This document shows positions 1 through 9,987 of a DNA stretch of 64,000 nt, one piece after another. The translations under genes and the position numbers were made by a program. The notes under the pieces were generated by a model, which ran no database searches, was not told the origin of the DNA, and saw only the letters and a program-made list of their open reading frames with translations. Every line of letters begins with the position of its first letter. The stretch's first letter is position 1. Source of the stretch: Ottelia alismoides (Eukaryota; Streptophyta; Magnoliopsida; Alismatales; Hydrocharitaceae); the NCBI GenBank assembly GCA_037367405.1, contig JAZKJV010009336.1:62001-126000 (forward strand). The letters run 5' to 3'.

Positions 1-520
1 CAGCAGTTGAGGCTTCTTCATATACCTTTGTGGCCTCCAGAGCGCAGTCTTGGGAGCTTCAGGATCATATCTTGCGGTACAGTGAGATTCACAATGTGGA
101 TTCAGTCTTCGATTCTGCTCTTCATCGACTTCATGGAATAATTCCCTCATTCGACCTCAGTTGCTTTTCTAGAAAGGACACCGTCCCTCCAAAAATCCAA
201 AACGTTTTGGCGAGTATTTTTTTTGCAAAATAATTGAGGACATGGAGGTGAAATTGGACATGACCATTAGACAAAAGGCCATTTTCCAGTGTCTTCAAGC
301 TGACCATGCCCAAGATTTTCTCCTTGTTATTCCAATTGACGGGCTTGGTCTGCACATATCACCAATAGAGTATCGCGGTATCCTCAGATATCGTCTCATG
401 ATTCTTTTTTTTCCAGATGATGAGTTATGCCCAGTTTGTCGTAAGGCGTGCTTAGATACGTTTGGGGATCATGCAATTCATTGCAGGGAGCTTCCAGGTT
501 TTAAATATAGACACGATTGA
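1..520 (+). pseudogene. Fragment of a plant non-LTR retroelement RT-associated C-terminal region
   Basis: Two neighbouring reading frames (30-233 and 242-520) look like the C-terminal part of reverse-transcriptase-associated proteins common in plant genomes. The second carries a cysteine/histidine cluster (CPVC, then HAIHC) followed by LPGFKYRHD, resembling the terminal zinc-binding segment of non-LTR elements. The frames are separated by a stop and shift near 234, and the protein ends abruptly after RHD, where related proteins continue. The fragment begins before the window edge. Family recognition is from memory of similar sequences, so the exact family is uncertain; that it is broken is visible directly. 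Confidence 0.5.
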
Positions 521-641
521 TGAATCCACATTTCATTTTATCCTGGTCCCCGGCAACAGCGAATGTCGTTGCAGGGAGCTTCCAGGTTTTAAATACAGTC
601 AGGTGAATGTCGTTTTATCCTGGTCCCCGGCAACGACGCCA
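481..641. repeat. Tandem duplication joining the RT fragment and a primer-binding site
   Basis: The string ttgcagggagcttccagg occurs at 481 and again at 569, and tcctggtccccggcaac occurs at 541 and again at 618. The unit, about 77-88 bp, spans the junction between the RT fragment and the reversed primer-binding site, so the duplication arose after those two pieces were joined. Confidence 0.75.
624..641 (-). other. Athila/Tat-type primer-binding site relic (tRNA-Asp)
   Basis: On the minus strand these 18 bases read as the tRNA-Asp-type primer-binding site typical of Athila/Tat elements, with one mismatch. It lies 2 nt from a TGAT-type LTR terminus at 644, the spacing expected for LTR-PBS. It marks the 5' end of a minus-strand gypsy element whose internal region is gone. 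Confidence 0.7.
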
Positions 642-643
642 TT

Positions 644-1079
644 TGATGAAGCGGGAAATTCAAGGGTCTAAAATGCCTCACACAAGACGGAGACAAAGTC
701 GTTGTGGCGACCCTCGATAAATCCCAATCCAATCAACAATTCACCCACGACAATTAAATCAAGCAATGAAAGTAAATGTGGAGTTAAAATTTATTATAAC
801 TCTACAATAAGTGTGTACATGTGCAAGTATGTGTAGAGTGTCGAACTCAGGGAGCAAGCATGATAGAACAAGGCAGTGATGCTAGAAAAATGTGAAGTGA
901 TCAAATGCATACAAGTGCCATTTTGGGTGGGTTTTAATTTTATATTTTTATTTTCTTTTTAATATATATATTATTTTGATTTTGAATTTTTAGATTTTAT
1001 ATTTTCTTTTTATATTTTGTACTTTTTTTCTTTTTTCTTTAAATAGAATATATATACAAAGTATGAAAGAGAGGGATAA
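644..1079 (-). mobile_element. Degenerate Athila-type LTR end
   Basis: The segment starts TGAT next to the primer-binding site. It shares ordered motifs with the Athila LTR ends at 45742 and 56741: an AGAC/GTCGTTG.GGCGAC stretch, then gtcgaac.cagggagca, then a T/A-rich run. The far side fades into A/T-rich sequence. This is therefore an old LTR of a relative of the array at the other end of the window, in the same orientation. Confidence 0.55.
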
Positions 1080-1386
1080 AGTATTTTCTGACTTTTTTTT
1101 AATTTTTTTAAAAAAATAAAGGTATGCATTTTCATTACTATATCCCTCTAATATGTCATTCCAATTTCATCAGAAACAGAGACTCATATGTCTTCCATCT
1201 AGAACATGTAATTTTAACGGTCTTAGAATTACTGTAATCAACATGTTTGGATGAAGGGCATAGGAGTCTATGATTCTGACGAAATTGGAATGACATATTA
1301 GAGGGATATGGTAGTGAAAATAAATAATTTTATTTGTTGGAAAAAAATAAAAAAATGTCGGAAAACGAAGTGGGCGCAGTCCCATT
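1080..1386. mobile_element. Long-palindrome foldback element (same family as 43-45.7 kb)
   Basis: The two arms are near-complementary along almost their whole length: tatccctctaatatgtcatt at about 1140 faces its complement at about 1290-1310. The core contains the family signature cagagactc..atgtcttccatc and its inverse. The outer ends are A/T-rich runs, so the borders are approximate. Confidence 0.7.
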
Positions 1387-1645
1387 GAAACCTTTATTTA
1401 AAACTTGACTAAAACTTATTTTGACTTATACCAATTTTGCATTTAATTGACTAGTAGGTATTTATAACTAAATATTTTACCATTTCCATCACTGCACTCA
1501 CACACACCAAATACAAAAGATCCAGCCGAGCCTCCTTAAATAAGCCAAACTTACTGTATTATCTAGGATTTGATTTGTTTATATAAAGAAATAAAACTTA
1601 CGGCAGATTTTATTTATTTATTTCCAAATCAAATCTTAACCTTTA
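1387..1645. other. No recognisable feature
   Basis: A/T-rich sequence between two mobile elements; no coding signal, repeat or RNA gene was seen. Confidence 0.5.
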
Positions 1646-3015
1646 GGCCCCGTTTGTTTGATTGGAAAGGAATTACAATGCAATGGAATCAAGACAAGAA
1701 TGGAATTAACAATGGAATGGGAAGGAATAAGTTTTTCCATTCCATTGTTTGGTTCATATTAGGAATTGAAAATGTTATTATGAGCCATATTCTTTCTTAT
1801 GTTTGGAAAGGGAAAAGAATAGAAAAAAATAACATTTCTTTGATATATTTCATTAAGCAGAAAAAATAATCGGTATCCTCCAACTTACTTTTCATATAAT
1901 TGATATATTTCATATAAGGAGTCAATAGTAAAATTTAAATGAAAACTACTTTGATTTTTTTCTCATATTGTTATATTTGATATATCCATACCCGTATCCG
2001 CTAAAATATTTTATTACTATATCTGTATCCATATCCTAAAAAATGAAAATGCTATGGGTGTCCATATTTGCAAAAAATAAAAACATATATCCATTTTCGT
2101 ATATGTATCTGCTAAAATGTAACCCATATCCATATCCTAAAAAAACTAAAGATGATATATGTATCAATATCTATTGCTGCAAAAAAATAAAAATCCATCT
2201 CCATATCCATATATGTCTCCCCCCCCATCCTCATCCATGTCCATATCTGTATCCACAAAAAAAATTATAACCCATATCCATGTCCGTATATCTATTCGCT
2301 AAAATATAATCAATATCCATATATTAGAAAAAAATGAAAATTGCGTCCTTATCCATATCCATATTAGAAAAAATCCTATATCCCTGTCCATATCCATATC
2401 TGAAAAAAATAAAAAAATATATATCTATGTTCGTATCCGTATTCGCAAAAAATCGTATCTCATATATTTTATCCATGTAATAGTTATATTTAATTTATAT
2501 ATATTCGTATCTGCTGGAATATCTTGTAACCATATCCATATCTCTATCCAAAAAATTTTGAATTGTATCTATATCCGTATCCAAAAAAAATATCACATAT
2601 CCATGTCAGTATCCATATATGCATATATTTGTAACTTATCCGACCTTTTACGTCCATATATTTGTGTCCATATTAGTGTCCATATATCCATGTCCAAAAA
2701 AATCATATCCATGTCAGTGTCCAGAGAAATATTCAAAAAAGAAAAACATATATCCATGTCAATAACCATATATTTGTAATAATGATATACTAATTTAAAA
2801 ACATTGAATAAAAATACATTCATTAGCATTTCTAAGGAATGGAATCGCAATTCCTAGGGGGGTACCTAGGAATGGTGATTCCCATATATGAGGGAATCGG
2901 GTTTCCTTTGTAATCGTTATTCCTGCCGTGATATGGTCTAACAAACACAGGAATGGAATCGACAGAAGAATGGTGATTCCATTCTCCCCTCTATTCCTGC
3001 ATAACAAACGGGGCC
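1646..3015. mobile_element. Tourist/PIF-Harbinger-type element with TTA target duplication
   Basis: The ends are inverted repeats (GGCCCCGTTTGTTTG on the left, ACAAACGGGGCC on the right) flanked by TTA at 1643-1645 and 3016-3018, the target duplication of the PIF/Harbinger group. Subterminal sequence is also inverted, with ggaattacaatgc facing gaatggaatcg-type motifs. No transposase is visible in the 1.37 kb, so it is non-autonomous. The centre is filled by a degenerate hexamer array. Confidence 0.75.
1975..2790. repeat. Degenerate TATCCR hexamer array
   Basis: About 800 bp built from variants of tatcca / tatccg (for example ccatatccgtatcc), broken by A-runs. The small reading frames here rich in Ser, Ile, Met and Tyr simply translate this repeat and are not genes. 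Confidence 0.8.
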
Positions 3016-3018
3016 TTA

Positions 3019-3319
3019 AGGATTACAAAACTCCAGAATTTATTTAAAATCCCAATTTCAGTCTTGAAGTACCTCCTCACCATTTACATATTCCTTAGTA
3101 ATAATTCCATATTTAACTCTTCCGCTTTAGTCTGTTGAGGGAAATTTTGAATTTCAAATAGTTCGTAACAAATGGCTGGAAATTGAGGGAATTTTACAAA
3201 TTCTAGTTAAAAAACTTGAAGCCAAATAATAAAGTATTTTTTTACACTTGTGCCCATCCGAGTTTCTCGCATTAAAGTTATGCCTCTATTTTTTTTAGCG
3301 ATAACACTTGCATCCACTA
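3019..3319. other. No recognisable feature
   Basis: A/T-rich spacer between two MITEs with no coding or repeat signal that I can support. Confidence 0.45.
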
Positions 3320-3653
3320 GGGGACTGTTCGTTTGGTTTCCTCTCCCTCCTAGATAGTCAATGTTTTGATTATGGAGTCAAGATGAGGAATAAGATTTTC
3401 ATCGCTATTCTTTTATCACGGGCTTCTCCAATCAAAAAATACGAATAACTACCATTTATCTAATAATATTATCTAATATAACCCTCTTATCCCTCCTTAT
3501 CCTCTCCCTCCCGCCGAACATAGAATAGCAAATAACTACTCATCATCCCTCTTTATTCCTCATTATCCTCTCCTTCCAATTGAACAGAAACCGTTTCATA
3601 TCCACCCTTATCCCTCCTTAATCTTTTCTCTTATTCCTCTACTGAACGACCCC
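3320..3653. mobile_element. Small Tourist-like MITE
   Basis: The left end GGGGACTGTTCGTTTGG and right end CTGAACGACCCC are imperfect inverted repeats. The flanks are CTA and TTA, one base different, compatible with a TWA target site. The interior consists of cctccctc/ttatcc variants and no coding sequence. Confidence 0.6.
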
Positions 3654-3678
3654 TTAGAAAATTCACAATACCGCCGTC

Positions 3679-4194
3679 TAGGGTGTAAACGAACCAAATT
3701 TGAGCGAACCTATCCAGGTTCGGTTCAGTTCGTTTAGCATTTTAAAAGGTTCATGTTCGATTCGAAAAGATGAAATGCTTTTCATGTTCGGTTTGAGTCG
3801 ACTTTGATTCATGAAGGTTCGGTTCGTTTAAGGTTCGATTATCAGTGAAACTTCTTGTAATCTAAGTATTTTGGAAATGTGGAATGATCATACCTTTCAT
3901 TATGTCTCGATCAAGGACAGTGAACTTTTATGCATATATCTTATTTGCATCATGGTGCAAATTCTTCATTCATCATATACTTTTTTTTAAGGAAAAAATA
4001 CATACATATATATAATATGTTGTGGATCGAACTTTTTAACGAAACAAATCTGAGTGAACCTATCATTTCAAGGTTCGGTTCATTTAAATGAACGAAACCG
4101 AACCTATATCAAGGTTTAGCTCGTTTATTTTCGAATCGAATCTGAATCGAAATCGATCCGTAGCAAATTTCGAACTCGAAATTTTTCTGATACC
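3679..4194. mobile_element. hAT-like element relic with TAGGG end
   Basis: It starts TAGGGTGTAAACGAACC and carries many gttcggttc/cgaacc repeats, as in TAGGG-ended hAT MITEs. A possible right end, ATACCCTA, lies at about 4194, but no convincing 8-bp target duplication was found, so the right border is tentative. Confidence 0.45.
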
Positions 4195-4335
4195 CTATGT
4201 TGTCCGTTATCTTTATAAAATAGTGGCATAAGAATGGTAGTACTGTGAATTTTGTAAGATAAAAGGGCACGTGTGTTATTAAAAAAAAAGTTAGCAGTAT
4301 AATTATAACGACGGAATCTCAGAGGACGCACGTAC

Positions 4336-4619
4336 TAAAAACTCAATAATAAATATAGGGATTTTTACCCGGCAGATCCTATAAACTTTGTTAATTACCT
4401 CCACGACCTTTGAAACAACATAATTCCCCCTCGACCCCGTAAACTTGCCAACTCTTATCACATGAACCCTGCGGTTACTCTGTTTGAAGCTCGTGAGGGT
4501 TCATGGGGTAATTTATAGGATCGATAGGATAATTACGTTATGCAAAAGATCGTAGAGGCAATTGGCAAAGTTTATAGCATCTGTCGGGTAAAAATTCCTA
4601 TATTTATTATTGAGTTTAT
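4336..4619. mobile_element. Foldback MITE with about 75-bp inverted repeats
   Basis: The sequence from 4336 (actcaataataaatataggg) is repeated in inverted form ending near 4619. The match runs about 75 bp inward (gggatttttacccg faces cgggtaaaaattcc). Superfamily and target duplication are unclear. Confidence 0.7.
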
Positions 4620-5079
4620 GATTCAAAAGGGTGCAAAGAGCAAAATGTTTATACTATTGAAATTAAGGATCACGTAGCACAATACTGACGCCATTTTTGG
4701 AAGTTTGTGCATGATGGGCCTCTTAAATAACATAATCCCGGAAAAGGAAGAAGAGCCACTTATTTTATATCCATTTTCCAAATTTAAAATTCATTAATGA
4801 CTTGTCTTTGACATCACTTCACATTAACACATGCATTCACCTTCCCCATCGAGAAATGATATTTTTTTGGTAACCATACATAAAAAAAAGTCTATATCCA
4901 CCACACAGCAGCACGTTGCATTTATGTCAAAATCCGGATTTTTCAAGAAAATGGCATTTTTATATGCTCGTTTATGTGGATCTTTACAATTATTTTTTTC
5001 TGAAAAAAATGGGTTCCGACTGTATAGGTACGTGGCCAAAATCTTTATCATTAATCACCAATAAAATACACGCCTATAA
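4620..5079. other. No recognisable feature
   Basis: A/T-rich; only short chance reading frames, on both strands, none with a recognisable domain. Confidence 0.45.
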
Positions 5080-5083
5080 ATAA

Positions 5084-5727
5084 GTAAGTATCAAAATCAA
5101 AATTTACAAGTTTCAACACTATAACATTTTCTCTGTAACATTGCTCTTGGTGGAAGACCACATCAATCCTGCACAGCCAAAGAGCCCAAATCATAGACAA
5201 ACAACCCAATCTCCCTATCTTCGTGCCATTTTCAGTCAACCCTAATGGACTCTCAAAACTCAGATACACCATCACACAAGTTGCATGATTCCCAAATAGC
5301 TCCCATGCCTTGTGAGAGCTCCCACATCTGAAGAAAAAGTCATGCACATCTTCCGCCTCACCCAAACACCACGAGCAGGCATGGACAACAGACCGAACAA
5401 ACCAAGCAAATATGTCCCCAGATAAGAATATTCCCCTCCTGAATAGCCACATAAAAACTTTCACATCCATCGGAACCTTCCATATCCAAATCCTTTTATA
5501 AGCTGCCACATAGCCTTTTTTATAAAAAAACTAGCGATCCCTTCAAAGCATTATATGCCTTGCCAATCGAGAACATCCCATCGCACCAGCTCAAGCAATC
5601 CCACCCATCAGAGGGTCTAGCTATATTATCAATATCCACATGCAACACTAGTGGCTCCTCTAAATGCTGGTCCGGAAGTTCATAGCGGAACCTAGGGAAG
5701 AATGAGTGCCCATCCGCAATTATATCG
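5084..5727 (-). pseudogene. LINE (L1-type) fragment: end of RT and zinc-binding (zf-RVT) domain
   Basis: Read on the minus strand, 5727 to about 5540 encodes a WDCLSWCDGMFSIGKAY-type segment. After a frame change near 5520 there follows WKVPMDVKVFMWLFRRG, then CSWCLGEAEDVHDFFFRC. This is the order of the plant LINE zf-RVT region (W-K-x-P-x-K-x-K-x-F-x-W, then CxxC...H..C). A poly-A tail and target duplication were not identified. It is an isolated, non-functional 3' fragment. Confidence 0.7.
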
Positions 5728-5734
5728 TATTATA

Positions 5735-5985
5735 CATGTTAAAATTTTCTACACCATAACCACTAAAACTTATCCAATTACACCATAACCCTATACTCTT
5801 TATAAAATATCATACGACTTACATCACAATCCCTGTAATCTTACCAGCTCTCGCATCACAATCCTCGATGATAGGGACATATAGGTTAATAGAGTAAGAT
5901 TATTATGGTCAGGGTGTAATTACAAACATCGTAGGAATTAGTGATATAATCGAACAAGTTCTTAATGGTCATTGCGTAAAAATTA
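5735..5985. repeat. Weak foldback sequence
   Basis: ttttctacaccataaccact near 5748 is roughly inverted as ttaatggtcattgcgtaaaa near 5965, with further partial matches (ttacaccataacc versus ggtcagggtgtaa). This suggests an old MITE, but arms and borders are degraded. Confidence 0.35.
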
Positions 5986-6267
5986 CTATTACATACAATA
6001 ATCGCATTGTTTGTAAACCTGTAGGAGAGCTCTTGTAGTCCTTTCGCTCGTGATGTCTCCCTTTTCCCCAAACTCAACAGTGTTACCTCTTTGCTTCTCT
6101 TCGATGACCCACCTTGCATTCCAATTAGTTCCTCTCCCACAACGATGATCAAAATTATGACCGATAAGGTCGCATCATCATCTACACCCCACTTGGCAGC
6201 ATAATGTCGTGATGGCTTCATAGACAGGAGGACACCGCTGAGCTTCATCTACTTCTTGCGCACCGTC

Positions 6268-7821
6268 TAGGGACGTAAACATATGCGGTTATATTCGTAT
6301 TCCTTCGTATTTGTATTCATTTTTAAGAGGATATGGTTCTTGTTTTTCTAAAACAGACGAATACGAATATTCGAAATGATTTTTTTGCGGATACGGATAC
6401 GAATCCTGAGTTAACGAATACGAATAAAAATACGGATACGGTTGCGAATACGAATATTCATATTATATATTTAATATTTTAAATAACATTAGGGTTAACA
6501 TCCCCCAACTCCCATACCCCCGACGCCCGCCTACCCCTATAACCCCGACGCCCCCTGTCTTCCCCACCAGGCCGCCACACTGCCTCCCCTAACCTCCTCC
6601 TCTTCCTGGCTGTTGCCCACTACCTCCCCCAGCCAAACTCCGCATCCCCATGCGCCCTCTACCTACCTTGTGCGCCCTCGGCCCCCTGCACTCTCTACCT
6701 CCTCTGCCACCCTCGCCTCCCCCGACGCCCTCCGCCTCCCCCTCCGCCCCGCCCCTCGCGTCTACACCTCCCCATGCCACCTTACCTCCCCTCACGACCC
6801 TCCGCCTCCGCCTCCACACCCCCCCCCCCCCCCCCGCGCCCTCCTCTCATGTTCCCTCCGCCTCCCCCTACCGCCTCGCCTCCCCCCGCGCCTTGCACCT
6901 CCCTCTGCCACCTTGCCTTCCCCCGCACCTTACACCTCCCTCTGCCACCTCGCCTCCCCCCGCGCCCTCCGCCCATGCGCCCTCGGCCTCCCCCTGCCGC
7001 CCCGTCGTCCCATGCGGCCCTCCGCCTCCTCGCGCCCTCCGCCTCCTGCACCCTCCACCTCCTCCTGACGACCTCCGCCTCTCCCTGACCTCTGCCCCCC
7101 ACCCTATCTCCCTCCGCCGCAGCCCTCGCCCTCCTATGCAGCTGCTGCCTCGCCTCCCCCGCCCTCGTCCCTCCGTTATAACCGACCACCCTCGCTTCCC
7201 CCGCCCGCTACCTCACCTCCCCCGCCCTCCATCGCAGCCGCAACCAACCTTCCTCGCCCTCCCTTGCAGTCACAGCCAACCTCCCTCGTCTCCCTCACCC
7301 TCCCTCGCAGCCGCGACCACTCTCCCTCACCTCTCTCATACTCCCTTCAGCCACATGCAGGTGCCTCCCTCGTCTCCCTCGCCTCCCTCGTAGTTGTAGC
7401 CGATCTGGTATATCTTCTTAATCTTCCAATGTTCATTCCATTCTACCATTTTATTATATGATTGCACAAGAGGATCTCTTATTTTATGGTATATAATGTA
7501 GATATTATGCACCATATGCAACTCATTTGAAATATGGAATTTGGTTAAACAAAAATGGAAGTTATGCAGAAGTGGTCACTAAATAATCTAGGTAAATTTT
7601 TATTTATAATTAATATTCATGTTAAACTTATACATTCGTTTATATATTCATATTCATTTGTAAAAGATTCGTTTCGAATTCGTATTCGTATTTTGAGGAT
7701 ATGGATCTTGATTTTTTACATTCGTGTAACATCCGTATTCGTATTCGTATTCGTAAAATAATATGGGTATGGTTATGATTTGACCTGAATTCACATTCGT
7801 ATTCATTCGTTTGCATCCCTA
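6268..7821. mobile_element. hAT-like element with 8-bp target duplication and a C-rich cargo
   Basis: The terminal inverted repeats are TAGGGACGTAAAC and GTTTGCATCCCTA. The flanks gcaccgtc and gcaccgcc differ at one of eight bases, the hAT target-duplication length. Subterminal zones at both ends are dense in inverted attcgtattcg motifs. There is no transposase. The centre (6490-7395) is a very different, C-rich block. Confidence 0.8.
6490..7395. repeat. Strand-asymmetric C-rich (CCTCCC/CCCTCGCC) block
   Basis: About 900 bp with almost no G-runs on the plus strand and irregular repeats of cctccccc, ccctcgcc and ccctccgcc. Long overlapping reading frames rich in Pro, Leu and Ser (for example 6650-7393) exist in all plus frames, as expected for stop-poor low-complexity DNA. 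I do not call a gene. Confidence 0.75.
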
Positions 7822-8524
7822 GCACCGCCCCATTGATAACTACAAAGTGACGTTGTTGACATCCCTGAAGAAGATATCAAGTTGGTGTACACCTTAAAAT
7901 AGTACCATATCTATTATTTTCAAGATGTTGAGTGCGATTATAAAGAGTACATGTATATTACATGCCAACTCGAGTTTTAAAAATATTTTAGATGGTTGAT
8001 TACAATATCATCTGAATGCATATAGCGGTCAGTTTTCCTTGATAATAATTCAAATCTAAGCTTAACCAAGTAGAACTTGGATGGGGAATTGATAATGAAA
8101 TAAGGAGATTAGATGAAAACATTTCCATCCCTCACGAAATTAGGAATGAAAACGGATCAGATACAATTATTATCATATACATTTATGATAAAATACCAAC
8201 TTACTTATGGTATTTTAATGATTTAACAAGTCAAGGCGAAGAAGCGTAGTGTCGTATAATGTTAAAGGGATGCATGAATTCCTGTTGAATATATATTCAC
8301 CCACAACTTTGCTCCCATGCTCTAGATTATGTTTTTAGAAACATTATGCGTTGTCATCTTTTTGCTTGTTATCAATATAAAGTAATTTTTCATATAAAAA
8401 ATTTGGATGGGGAATAATAAGTTTAGTTTGCTATCTGTTTACTAAATGTGCTATTAATATTGGATCACCGATATTTAGGTATTTTTTCATATATGGTAAG
8501 TGGATAATGGGATATACTTGTATA
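7822..8524. other. No recognisable feature
   Basis: A/T-rich intergenic sequence between two hAT-like elements. No coding or structural signal was supported. Confidence 0.45.
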
Positions 8525-9167
8525 TAGGGATGAGCATATTTTTGGATTGGTCCGGCTTAGCTCGGTGCCCGACCCGATAAAGCCCGATTCCGAACGATAA
8601 ATGGGCAGGTTTGGGCTTGATTTTTGGCCCAATCTAGTTTTCGGGTCGGGTTCGGGCAAGCTTGGGCCTGAAGCCCATGATCCGGCCCAAGTATAGGCCC
8701 GAGCGTAGGCCCAGATATCTAAATATTCTAAATATTTAAATATTTAAATATTTTCATATGTAATTTAAATATTTAAATATTTAAATTACATATGGAAATA
8801 TTTAAATATTCTAAATATTTCCATATGTAATTTCTGATTTCTAATATCAAAGCGGACCTTCCTTTTTAAATTGCCATATATTCTATGTTGTTTAGATATC
8901 AAATATGTTCATGTTTTGAGGAAATACATATTTAATATGTATTTTTGCGTACTAAATGTGTATTGTATTCACGTTTAAAATATTTTTTTTAATATAACGG
9001 GTGGTCCGATCCGACCCGACCCATGTACTTGCAGGCCGAGCTCAAGCTTAGGACTGCAATTTCAAAAATTCAGCCGACTTAGGCCCAACCGCAAGCCCGT
9101 AAATTGGAACCGGGCTTGAGCTGGGCTAGGTTGGGCCCGACCCGACCTGACTCGATGGTCATCCCTA
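8525..9167. mobile_element. hAT-like MITE with GGGTCGGG-type subterminal repeats
   Basis: The ends are TAGGGATGAGCA and GGTCATCCCTA, inverted to each other. The flanks cttgtata and tttatata agree at six of eight bases. Both ends carry inverted clusters of cccgacc/gggtcgg. An A/T-only palindrome occupies about 8718-8832. Confidence 0.75.
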
Positions 9168-9319
9168 TTTATATACCTTTTTCGTCCTACATGAGACCCA
9201 ACCCCCTCTTCTGTACCTAAAAAGCAACATACAAAATTCCAGGGGTCGAACAGAAATATCCGCACAACTCCCGAGGGCAATTCAAATCCCCCCACGGATA
9301 CAGAAAAAGCGGAGGTCAT

Positions 9320-9327
9320 AACGGTCA
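9320..9327 (+). promoter_or_regulatory. MSA-like element (AACGGTCA)
   Basis: Matches the core and right half of the plant mitosis-specific activator consensus YCYAACGGYYA, with one mismatch in the left half. MSA sites bind three-repeat MYB factors and confer G2/M expression in plant cyclin B and kinesin promoters. Function here is inferred from motif plus gene identity. Confidence 0.5.
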
Positions 9328-9378
9328 CTACCTTTTGTAACGCCGTCCAACCCCAAAACCTTGGACTTTCAAAATCAT

Positions 9379-9383
9379 AACGG
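9379..9383 (+). promoter_or_regulatory. Second MSA core (AACGG)
   Basis: A second AACGG pentamer in the same orientation, about 59 bp downstream of the first. It matches only the core, not the full consensus. Confidence 0.35.
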
Positions 9384-9718
9384 CGCTACCATTTTGCACT
9401 TTTCTCCCTCCGTTTTCACATCATTCATAACGCAGCACCACCAATTCCCGATCCTCTCCTTTTCCGCCCCCCATCTCCTGTTCCTTTCCCCCTTCTCGAC
9501 TCCAAAACCAAACCAAGATAAAGAGAGATCTCCACCTCATTTTTTATGCACACTCTCAGACTCCAAACAAAAAAATAAAAAGATAACATCAGACCTGAAC
9601 GACCGAACAAAGCGGGAGCGAGAGCGCTGAACGACCGAAGAGCCGAGAGCATTCTTCTCTCACCTCCGCTCTCCAGCTCCACCTCGAAACCCTAGCTCGC
9701 CGTCGCGAGCTCGACCGT

Positions 9719-9889
9719 GTAAGCAATGCGATCGATTTGATTGCGCGTCTGTTTTGGATCTTCGCGTTTTTTTTCTGCGTGTGGGAACGATTTCCTCGAA
9801 ATGGGGATCGAATCTGGTCGCGGATCTTCCAATTTAGGGTATAGGACGCAATGTGGATTGCATGTCGGCGTCGTTGTGGTGGTTGGCAG
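9719..9889 (+). other. Putative 5'-UTR intron
   Basis: Donor gtaagc at 9719 and a possible acceptor ttggcag ending at 9889. A second candidate acceptor, ctcag, ends at 9930; using it would remove the uORF start. Without a cDNA the acceptor is not settled. Confidence 0.5.
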
Positions 9890-9915
9890 GGTGAAGGCGG
9901 GGATCTCGAGGCGGG

Positions 9916-9987
9916 ATGGACGGATCTCAGGAAGAAAGGGAGCATGATCCCGATCTCGCCGTCGCAGACGCCAAGGTCCACGGATAA
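9916..9987 (+). CDS. Upstream ORF overlapping the kinesin start
   Basis: A 23-codon frame (MDGSQEER...) begins at 9916 and stops at TAA 9985-9987, 44 nt past the first base of the main ATG at 9944 and in a different frame. Its start has G at -3 and +4, a stronger context than the main ATG (A at -3, A at +4). If the leader exon starts at 9890 it should lower main-frame translation. If splicing uses 9930/9931 it is absent. Confidence 0.45.
   Translation: MDGSQEEREHDPDLAVADAKVHG

Larger units (their letters stand above)
9168..9718 (+). promoter_or_regulatory. Kinesin-5 promoter and 5' untranslated exon
   Basis: This is the only non-transposon DNA between the MITE ending at 9167 and the kinesin gene. 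It contains two AACGG-core sites (9320-9327, 9379-9383) and CT-rich stretches, and ends at a good donor (gt at 9719). The transcription start is not determinable; the gagagatctcc/ctctcaga region from 9520 onward is probably 5' UTR. The MITE boundary leaves roughly 200-500 bp of proximal promoter. Confidence 0.6.

Noticed and set aside
2043..2850. Small frames rich in Met, Ser, Ile and Tyr
   Set aside because: Translations of the TATCCR hexamer repeat.
6650..7393. Long Pro-rich reading frame (247 codons) and overlapping frames on both strands
   Set aside because: All plus frames are open because the DNA is C-rich and stop-poor; there is no domain, start context or splice structure, and it sits inside a hAT-like element.
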